A stretch of DNA of 64,000 bases from Fulvia fulva (lineage: Eukaryota > Ascomycota > Dothideomycetes > Mycosphaerellales > Mycosphaerellaceae), in contig NC_063012.1 in assembly GCF_020509005.1 (NCBI RefSeq), forward strand, positions 5,642,001 to 5,706,000, written 5' to 3'. A program made the position numbers and the translations under genes. This document shows, piece by piece, positions 56,101 through 64,000 of the stretch. Within the stretch, counting starts at the first letter, position 1. Each line of letters opens with the position of its first letter. The notes below the pieces were generated by a model. It was not told the DNA's origin. It was given only the letters and a program-made list of their open reading frames with translations, and did not search any database.

Positions 56101-57430
56101 GTGGTTGCTTGACTCTTATACATCATTATATATAACTGACTAAGATTTACTATTCAGGACACTGAAGCCTCTTCAAAAGAGGAAGTGGATCAAGGTTAGG
56201 GGTAGCTATCTACAAGCTATATATATAGGAAGTGTAGTAATAGGTAGTCCTTCTAGAAAGCAAATTGTCTTAGAAAATGTCCTGTTTGTTCCTAGCCTTA
56301 GAGTTAGTCTTGTTTCGTAGAATCAGTTCAGCTAACAGTTTGCTGTCCAACCACCCAGTTTCACCCTAAAATCCTTGTCTAGTAAACCCGTTGTCCAGAC
56401 TAAACTTCGAGGAGGAGTACCGTTTATCTACTCGATCTCGGAAATTCTTAAGCCATAGCATACTGGCATACTCTCTCAAGAACGTGACGGTACCGCTATG
56501 GCTAACACTAAGTCCGAAGATCAGTAGGAGCTATAGTATAGAAGATGTGCACACCTTGGCAAGGGACTGCCAAGAAACCTGTATAGAGTCACTGACAAGA
56601 AAGATCCTATTCCTGTTCCTTCTGAACACCAGAATTGCAAGGTCTGCTCCCTTGCAAACATGAGGAAGTTCAAAGGACCTGCCACAGAGAGGAAAGGGGA
56701 GAGGCTGGCCCTCATCTCCATTGACATCTGTGGGCCTTTTCAGGGCGTAGTCTCTAGGCTAGGATACAGATATTGGCTTGAGATTGTAGACAACTTCTCT
56801 AGGAAGAAGTGGGTAATCCCTTTGAAGGCCAGGAGCGACGCTCCTGCAGCCCTACGGGATTGGAAGGTCCAGGCAGAACGGCAGTCAAGGTGCTTTCTGT
56901 CTACGATCCGTAGTGATGGTGCAAAGGAAATTCTCGCCTTACTAAAAGAGTGGGAGAAGGAGTTTGGCACTCAGATGGACACAACTGATGCCTACAACTC
57001 TCTTCAGAATAGACCTGTGGAAAGGTCAATTCAAGCCTCTGAGAACACAGTCCGGGCTATGCTTGAAGACTCTAGCATGCCAGTTGAGTTCTGGCTAGAA
57101 GCTTTGTAAGCACAGACTGTGATCAGAAACAGACTGCCTAATGGTCCGATCATTGATAGTATTGCTCTTTCACTAGAAGAAGCCTTTACTAGCCAAGTAC
57201 CGTTAGTCGACCATTTCCGCGTCTAGGGATACAAAGCTATAGTCTATATAGACCTAAGAGCCCAACCTCAAGGCTTGAGGAGAGACAAGTTAATAAACCG
57301 AGGAAAAGAAGCCGTGTTTATAGGCTACTTAGAAAACACCACAAAACAATAGCTGTTCTAGGATCCCGACATGAAAGCTATAAAAGCGTATAGTCACGTC
57401 GACTGGTTTGAGAATAAGAAGGGGGGAGAT
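56100..57430 (+). pseudogene. Copia 2 protease-integrase region, partly preserved
   Basis: The integrase is the best preserved piece of the right-hand repeats: 56,660-57,109 is an uninterrupted 149-codon stretch. Blocks such as 'LALISIDICGPFQGVVSRLG', 'YWLEIVDNFSRKKWVIPLKA' and 'SDGAKEILALLKEWEKEFGT' show the integrase core with acidic residues in place. It begins downstream of the zinc-binding end ('NCKVCSLANMRKFKGPAT'). CA and TG dinucleotides are common here, unlike the flanking parts of the same element. Confidence 0.85.
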
Positions 57431-57699
57431 ATAGATCTTAGTATCACCTTTACTAACTAGCCGAGTCGAGCGCTACAGCGCAATCCTGTTAGGAGGAAGC
57501 CCTTTAGGGCGAAATTTTCCGATAGGGGATTATTAGAAACACCGTTACGAAGGCTAGGAGAAAATATTAAGGCGGTTTTAATACTGTCGAAGGCCGATAA
57601 CGGTGGATCTATATAGAACCTACCCGAGTCATTAACACTATAGTAACCGCTATCTATATAACTTCCCCCTCCCCTAAAGGACATTAGGGAATACTAGAA

Positions 57700-59600
57700 G
57701 TTTAGAGATCAGGGTACTCTAATAAAAGAAAAAGAAGATGTCGTTCAGTTCGACCTATCTAAACACCTAGCGCCACCTTAGGTTATAGGTAACAAGAGGT
57801 CAAGGGGGGACGGAGATAATAACTCTAAAGAGTATGAGGCTAAACACTATAAGGCTCTTATCGCCTAGATGTTCTATCTAGACCCTATAATGAGCTAGGT
57901 AGAGGAGATTCTAAACGACGTAGAAGAATATATATCTGCTACTGTTAGGTAGGCTATAGCCTATTAGTAGGAAGTACTAATCCCAAAGTCCTATAAGGTA
58001 GCCGTAGGAGACCCCGAATAGGGATATATATAGAGAGAGGCAATCGAGAACGAACTTATTGCCTTAGTAAGTAACAATACCTAGGAAGCAGTTGTACCGC
58101 TAAAGGGTACGAATCTAATTACTTCTAGGTGGGTCTTTGATTTGAAAAGAATGATTAGTAGAGCTATTAAGAAGTTCAAGGCAAGACTAGTTATAAGAGG
58201 GTTTTTATAGAAATATAGGGTTGACTTCGAAGAGACCTTTATACCTACTATTAGATATAATACTCTCCGAGTATTTATAGCAGTAGTGTGTAAGAGAGAT
58301 CTCGAGATACACCTAGTAGATATGAATAATACTTTTACCCAAAGCAGCCTCCTTGAAGACATCTATATAATCCCACCCCTAGGAGTTAAAGCACCTCTAA
58401 ATATAGTGTTCAAGGTCCTACGAAGCCTTTATAGGCTTAAGCAAGCAGCTAGAGACTAGAACAAGCTCTATGTTACGAAGCTAGAGAAGATTAGATTTAC
58501 CTAGTCCTAGGTAGATCTATGCCTACTTATCTATACGGATAGAGACCTTATAGTCCTTACCTATATAGATAACATACCTATTATAGCTCCGAAGCTATTA
58601 GATGTTCAGTAGTTTAAGGCTAAGCTTAGAAAAGTGTTTAAGATTAAAGATCTTAGTAAACCTACGAAGATCCTTAGAATAAGGATTATAAGAGACAGGT
58701 CCTAAGGCACTTTAAAGCTTAATTAAGGACACTATATCTACGTTAACTTAGCTAAGATGAATATAGCTAGAGAGAAGGCTACGCCAACCTACTTACCTAT
58801 AGAGAGCTACGAGCACTTAGTACCTACGGCACCTATAGATAAGAGGTGCAATAAACAGGATTACTAGAGCTATAATAGTACCTAGATGTGGCTAATGATA
58901 ATGACAAGGCTAGACTTAGCATTCCTCCTTAGAAGAATTAGCTTATATGTTACTAATCCCTCGTAGTAGTATATAGGGGCTTTAAAGAAGCTCTCCTAAT
59001 ACCTACGGTCGTACCTAGACCTAGGTCTTATATATAGAAAGGGAGGGGGCAATCTCTAGGGATACTCGGACTCTAACTACGCTATAGACAAAGTAGATAG
59101 AGTCTCAATTCTAGGATACGTGTGGTTCCTTTATAGATTACCTATGTCCTAGATAAGTAGGAAGTAGAAGTCTATTATAACATTAACAATAGAAGCTGAG
59201 TTTATAGCTATAAACGTAGCCGTAAAGTAGTCACAATTTCTTGCTACTGTCCTTAGGGAAATGGGGTGCCTAGAACTAGTAGGAAAGAGCTCTTTCTAGC
59301 CGAGTATAAGGGTAAGTAAGGGCACTATTGACGAGCTAAGGCTAGTCAAGCTTATAGGTAACAACTAAGCCGCTTTAACACTTATTAAAGATGCCTATAT
59401 ATATAAAAGGTCAAAGTATATTGATGTTGTATATAACTATGTCAGACATCTCTAGTGGTAGAAGAAGATTATAGTAGACTACTGCTATATAAAGGACATA
59501 GCTACTAATAGGTTAATAAAGCCCCTTAATAGCTAGTAGTTCCAAAACTTTGTGAGGTAGCTCTAGCTTACGTAAAGGGATTGTAGGAGACTATGTGGCC
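57700..59600 (+). pseudogene. Copia 2 reverse transcriptase and RNase H, broken
   Basis: The RT begins near 57,930 and includes 'VVPLKGTNLITSRWVFDLKR' around 58,090-58,150. The catalytic box near 58,560-58,575 reads Y-I-D-N, where the second aspartate is now asparagine (GAC to AAC in a TpG context). RNase H lies at about 59,100-59,560, including 'SRKQKSIITLTIEAEFIA'-like sequence. Numerous TAG and TAA codons are present. Confidence 0.8.
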
Positions 59601-59610
59601 TGAGTGGGAG

Positions 59611-59847
59611 TGTTAAGAACATACAGGCCGTAGGACAAGTATATAGGTATAGGTGTGTTATATGACTAGATTACGTGACTAGGGTTTACTAGCCTATAGG
59701 CTAGTAAACATCCGGACACCTAGCATCTACCTATACTACTAACACTAGCGATACTATATATAGATACACGCTATCTTATTAGGTCCTTCTTCGTCTTTCG
59801 TATAATCCGCCGTCTTCTACTACTACGTAACTCGTACCTATTTAATA
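59611..59847 (+). repeat. Copia 2 3' LTR
   Basis: This direct repeat of 54290-54523 starts TGTTAAGAACATACAGG and ends TATTTAATA. It carries more TpA than the 5' copy. The sequence immediately right of it is internal Fot1 sequence. Confidence 0.92.
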
Positions 59848-61084
59848 TCTATTACTACCTATAGATTAAATAGAACTAAACTAGCGCCTCTAAAGCTCGA
59901 TAGGATGTTCTCCTATCTAAATATAGCGTTATAGGCTGCCCGGAAGGCGCGTAGGAACTCTACTTTATCGATATAAGTAATACGCTCGCGTGCTAAGCCT
60001 AAGAGCTAAGTACCGTATACCTTCTTTAAAGGCAAATAGTAACCTATATCTAATAGCTAGAGTAAGTACGAGGCGTACGATAGTATATATAGGGCTAAGA
60101 TCTTATATTCCTTATATAGATTCTAGAATGCCTTCGAGTTATAGCTCTCGTAGCTATCGATAATAAGTAGTCTCTATACCCTAGTCGTACGAGCTATAGT
60201 ATACTTCTAGAAATGCTCTAGCTACCGTATACCGAACTTATTATTAGTCTAGCCGTTCTCTATTAGGCCGATTGTCTAGTCTAGACCTAAGTTGCCGTCT
60301 TAGTACTAGGTACTAATGTACTGTTTACCTATAAGGATAACGTAGGGTAGGAGCGCTATTCCGTCTATATAGATAGTCTTAATTACTATTACCTATTCTC
60401 TATTACCCTTCTAAACGACCTTCCTCTTTCTACTACGCCTTTCTAAGCCCGTAACGACGCTCTAAGACGTAATAACACCTATTATAAACCCTATCTCGTC
60501 GAAGTTATAGGTGTCCTAGTTAAGAATACTATACTTCTCCTTTATATTACGTATAAGTAAGAACTACTTCTCGATAACGTCTAGATCTTCTATTAGGGCT
60601 CGCTAACAATCGTATCTACAAGTTATACGAACCTTTAGCTTACGACACCGCCTAATAAACCTGTCTATCTAATTAAGACTAGCGGGCTTAAGACCCTTCT
60701 CTTATAGTAATAAATCGGCTATTACTCGTATACTAGCCTTTAATAGCGGGAAACCTCTAAGATCTAGCTCGAGTATATACTTAAGTATCACCCTCTCTTC
60801 TAGCTCTATAAGCTTCTTCGAATTAGGCTCGTAGTCACCCCGAGGGGGTCGTCTATTCAATCGATACCCTAGTGTAGTTCGAGACGCGTCGTATACCTTT
60901 ATAGCAAGTCGATTCGTAATTATCGCGTCGCGTTTCGTGGCCTAGATAGCTAAGGTCAGTTTGGCCTCGTTTAAAGACAATATACGCTATAATAGTAGTT
61001 ATATAGCTATATCTATAGAAGTGGTATAGATCTTAGCAAAAGTAGCCCGCTCGGTAATATAGCCCGCTCGGTAGTAAAGTACGT
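59848..61084 (-). mobile_element. Fot1/pogo transposon copy 2, truncated
   Basis: It matches copy 1 from 22,188 to its right end at 23,680, without the solo LTR, and closes with the right terminal repeat (two 17-bp units) followed by TA at 61085-61086. The left ~615 bp of the element, including its left terminal repeat, are missing and do not appear to the left of the copia. Transposase motifs are on the minus strand as in copy 1 and broken by stops. Confidence 0.87.
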
Positions 61085-61086
61085 TA

Positions 61087-61879
61087 CGTCTTTTACTAGT
61101 TCCGTTATACCTACGGTTAAATCGTACGAGCTAGATATCGACTAGGATTCTATAAGAGGTAAGGCTCTTACTATATTCTTCTAGTTTATACGCGAGTAGT
61201 TATTCCTAGACTACTACCGCTAACTCCGTAATATAATATTATAGTATAAACGGCGTTATAGTACTATTAAGTATTTAGTCGTAGAGTAGGAACGTCTAGT
61301 TAATACATCTCTATACGACTCTACTTCCTCTAGCCGCCGCGCTCGTAGTAGCTCGCTCCGCTACGCTATCTTCTATTTAAGTAAGAGGATCTCGTCTAGA
61401 CTACGAAGACCTCTATAGTATTAGGTTTAGTATAACCTAATAATATTATAAGTCAAGAAGACAAGCTTAATCGGGTTTAGTCTCGGGCCGAAGAGAGATA
61501 AGGGAGATAAAAGCTAAGTAAAGTACGCTAATATATAGTACTAAGGTAGAGGTTAGGTTACGGTATATTCTAAATAGTAATATTGAATAGTAAGTTAAAC
61601 GCCTCGAACCTATAAGGGAATTCTTAGCGTTCCTAAATATAAAGGAGATTTATACTATAAATCCTTCCGATCACTTAGTCACTAGTAAGCGAGTGACCTC
61701 GAATTACTAAGTCACTAGTAAATAAGTGATCTTATATAGATCACGTAACTCGGCTAGCTAATAGTTATTTATACCGTAGTAGCTCCGTCCGAACCGTAAT
61801 ACTATCCCCCTTCTAGTCTAGCTTCGTCCCGAAGCTTATATAAGATAATATAACGTCCCCTTATATAGAACTATTAATA
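61087..61879. other. Repeat-derived sequence with LTR-like and promoter-like features
   Basis: TpA-rich, RIP-mutated DNA without a recognisable coding frame. Two imperfect copies of a ~30-bp motif (core TTACTTAGTCACTAGTAA-like) lie at about 61,670-61,728, followed by GATCACGTAAC and a TATTTATACC box near 61,770. This looks like an LTR or promoter just upstream of the frame at 61,880. Confidence 0.5.
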
Positions 61880-62385
61880 GTGTCTTCTTCTTCCTTAAAG
61901 AATTGTCTCCGGCTTACTAAGGAAATTAACGAATACGGTCGTCTAGTAGACCTTACGTATAATTATTATTTCTTTAACGGACTTCCTTACGCCGCTATAG
62001 AGGGCAATTTCCGACTTAGATACTCCGAGTACGTCCGCCGAGGGCGTAAGTACGTAAACTTGTCTTAGGAATCCCTAGATAAGACTCGAGAGGAGTATCG
62101 TAAGAAGGTTAAGAAGGATAAGAAGGAGCTCGCGGAGGTTCTAGCGCGATTAATACGAAATAAGGCGATTCTTTACTAAGTAGAGGAGCGCGCGCGTAAG
62201 AAGGCGTAGTGTCTTAAGGCCGAAATAGAGGCCTCTAGGGACATCGAGAATATCGACTGTCCTACTACGGATATAACCGTTAGTCTCTCTTCTACGGTAT
62301 AGTCGTCTATTAACTTCGTAAATAATACGATCGATTTTTCCGCGACCTCTAGCGGGTCTCTTATAGTAGAGGGTGATCCTTAGGT
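61880..62385 (+). pseudogene. Degenerate coiled-coil protein frame of a mobile element
   Basis: The plus strand has an open 62-codon start ('MSSSSLKNCLRLTKEINEYG', with a later 'GNFRLRYSEYVRRGRKYVNL'). After a RIP-type TAG it continues in frame as a heptad-rich charged stretch ('YRKKVKKDKKELAEVLARLI', 'VEERARKKA') and a Ser/Asp-rich tail. Coiled-coil proteins of this style are often annotated beside transposons in filamentous fungi, to my recollection. It points toward the reverse-strand gypsy pol on its right. Function unknown. Confidence 0.5.
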
Positions 62386-62439
62386 ACGTTTTCTTTTCCT
62401 ATATTCTCGTATCTTCTACTAATAGTTTTGTAGGTTCTT

Positions 62440-63560
62440 CTCTAGTTCCTAGGTATTTTCCGATTCGTCGTATCCTTTCTATTTAATAAGGTATCGCTAA
62501 CCTTTCTTATCTAGGATCTTTTCGACCTCGAATTCATGTTCCGCTTCTAGTTCGAAATAGAGTGTTTGTTAGTAAGGCGTCTCGGCGTCTACGGGTTCTA
62601 ATCTAGAGATATAGAATACTAGGTAGATTTTAGCGTCGGGTAGTAGTCGTAGTTAGTAGTTCACTAGCCCTACGACTTTGTCGATAAAAGATAGTCTAAC
62701 CTTAACGTGATCTAGTTTCCTAGTCTTTCTCCTTATTCTAAAGTTTTTTATAAGGAGATAGACCTTATCCCCCTCTTTTAGTAGAGGTGCTATTTTTCTA
62801 GTGTCTTGCCGTTACTAAGACAATTTTTGTTATATATCTATAATCGCTTTCGTAGCGTCTTTATATACGTCCTTAAGAGTCTCCGTAGTCACGATAGCTC
62901 TCTTAGCGTATAGGTAAGACCCGGGTTCTCTAAATAGGTTAGGGTCCTTTCTAAAGTTCGTAAAGAACGGTATAATAGAAGTTGTCTCCGATTTATAGTT
63001 ATTTAGTACAATTTGTACTATAGGCAATAATACTACCTAGTTGTCTTACGCGTAGTTAATATAGTGCCGTAGGTGTTTTCCTAACGTTTAATTTGTTCGT
63101 TCGGTTTGTCTATCGGTTTTCGGATAATAGGCCGTAGATAGTTTATACTTAATTCCGATCGTTCCTATAAGCGTTCTCTAGTAATTTAATATAAACAGCT
63201 TGTCTCTATCTATAATAAATATTTCTAGGAATCTATAATATCGGACAAGCCTATCTAGTACGAGGTACCCGAGTTATTCCGCGTTATATATTTCTGACGT
63301 AGGGATAAAATATATATATTTTGTAAGTCTGTCGACGATAACTAGTATTATATCGTAGCTTTGTCCTATAATTTGATCCTATGAAATTAGGAGTTTAGTA
63401 ATAAAGTCTATCGTAACTTCGTCCTATAGTTTCGTTAGTAGTGTCCTAAACTATAGGTAACTATACTTAGCGTGTCTTATAGCCTTGTTTTATTAATAGT
63501 ATACGTACTACTTAATATAGCGTAGTACCTTCTATCTTATCTATAGAAATAAGAAGCTAC
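62440..63560 (-). mobile_element. Ty3/gypsy chromovirus D, integrase and chromodomain relic
   Basis: On the minus strand, an integrase core and C-terminal domain are readable: 'YPKTDGQTERTN' (near 63,100), an open 65-codon stretch at 62,830-63,027 ('VQIVLNNYKSETTSIIPFFT'), then 'GDKVYLLIKNFRIRRKTRKL' and 'HVKVRLSFIDKVV'. It ends in a clear chromodomain: 'EHEFEVEKILDKKG*RYLIK', then 'KGYDESENT*E' (about 62,440-62,560). RT and gag are not present; the upstream side meets LTR-like sequence near 63,560. RIP stops are frequent. Confidence 0.82.
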
Positions 63561-63660
63561 GTATAACGGTTTATAGTCGTATTAATACAAAGTAGCTAGG
63601 TACGTAGGAAAGAGGAGCGCGAGGTGCGCCGAGGCTATATATAAGCCGAGGTCGACGACG
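63560..63660 (-). repeat. LTR-like segment related to the gypsy C LTR, inverse orientation
   Basis: The reverse complement of about 63,580-63,655 matches 20,780-20,860 of the gypsy C LTR closely (shared CTCCTCTTTCCTA and TAGCTACTTT). Beyond 63,660 the two diverge. Confidence 0.65.
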
Positions 63661-64000
63661 AGAATCACCTGTACGTAGTGTCGGCTACGAACCTCTCGTC
63701 TAGCTACGAGAGAGCTAAGTATTCTTACGCTAGAGCGTCGTAGGCGCGACGGGCGCGTAACGTAGGCGAAGCCGCGGCGAATAGAGGACTACTAGCAAAA
63801 CGGGTATGAAAACTATCCGACGAGCGTGTACTCGTGTCGGGAGCGAGTCCCTCTTCTTTCTACGTGTAAGAAGGGCGCGGAACCATGGCCTATACGCTCG
63901 ACAGGACACCTCTGGTATGAGTGCAGAATTTTCACCTCCGGAGACCGCAAACCGAGCGGGCTAAGCGACGAACATTAGACGAGCGGACTACAGAACAACA
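63661..64000. other. Right-edge sequence with lower RIP load
   Basis: The last ~340 bp are GC-rich with surviving CA/TG dinucleotides, unlike the preceding 3 kb. There is no open frame or recognisable element. It may be the internal start of another LTR element or another repeat cut off by the window. Confidence 0.4.

Larger units (their letters stand above)
54290..59847 (+). mobile_element. Ty1/copia retrotransposon 2, complete with both LTRs
   Basis: This 5,558-bp element has LTRs at 54290-54523 and 59611-59847. A candidate primer-binding site (GGTTATGAGCCCGAG) follows the 5' LTR, and a purine tract (GAGTGGGAG) precedes the 3' LTR. Internal order is gag with zinc knuckle, protease, integrase, RT, RNase H, the copia order. 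Nearly all of it is RIP-mutated, but the integrase region is much less so. The flanks do not show an obvious 5-bp duplication (AGATA on the left, TCTAT on the right). It is related to copia 1 in the integrase and RT, but the LTRs differ. Confidence 0.92.

Overview
This is a stretch of a filamentous ascomycete nuclear genome. The genes have short introns (about 50-70 bp, GTRNGN donors, CTRAY-like branch sites) and encode fungal family proteins. The repeats carry the mark of repeat-induced point mutation (RIP): CpA and TpG are almost absent, TpA is abundant, and former CAG and TGG codons now read TAG. The gene set and the RIP style fit Dothideomycetes (Mycosphaerella-like); that placement is inference. 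No tRNA, rRNA, CRISPR or bacterial feature was recognised.

Layout: (1) About 1-23,985 is a nested graveyard of RIP-mutated transposons. A Ty1/copia relic (+) is split by a full-length LINE (2185-7147, 14-bp target duplication). It lies against a Ty3/gypsy relic 'B' (+), which is itself split by a complete reverse-strand gypsy 'A' (8678-14968, two 520-bp LTRs, duplication ACGGA). A further gypsy relic 'C' (+) is split by a 5'-truncated copy of the same LINE (17169-19784). An unrecognised degenerate frame is then split by a Fot1/pogo DNA transposon (21573-23680), which carries a 235-bp solo LTR. (2) About 23,985-54,150 is a gene island with normal composition. Its genes in order are PI-specific phospholipase C (-), an ARMH3/UPF0588-like protein (+), RRP12 (+), ribosomal protein eL22 (-), a multi-BRCT Rtt107/Brc1-type protein (+), a Ser-rich Nif1-like protein (+), a Gir2/RWDD1-like RWD protein (-), the ribosome-assembly chaperone Acl4 (+), an HMG-box Ste11-like factor (+) and mitochondrial 2-methylcitrate dehydratase (+). 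(3) About 54,150-64,000 is a second RIP-mutated block. It holds a complete copia element with both LTRs (54290-59847), a truncated second Fot1 copy (59848-61084), a coiled-coil frame (+) facing a reverse-strand chromodomain gypsy integrase, and an LTR-like remnant at the right edge.

Four neighbouring genes (RRP12, eL22, Gir2-like, Acl4) serve ribosome synthesis or ribosome-linked translation. Two head-to-head pairs (eL22/BRCT protein and Gir2-like/Acl4) share promoters of 353 and 312 bp, and the first contains two CACGTG boxes. The housekeeping island with repeat blocks on both sides is the 'two-speed' arrangement of compartmentalised fungal genomes. The best leads for novelty are in the repeats: the LINE target preference that matches its own tail, the uneven RIP in the right-hand copia, the amplified repeat in a Fot1 end, the antisense coiled-coil frame next to a gypsy pol, and the unrecognised frame under the Fot1 element.
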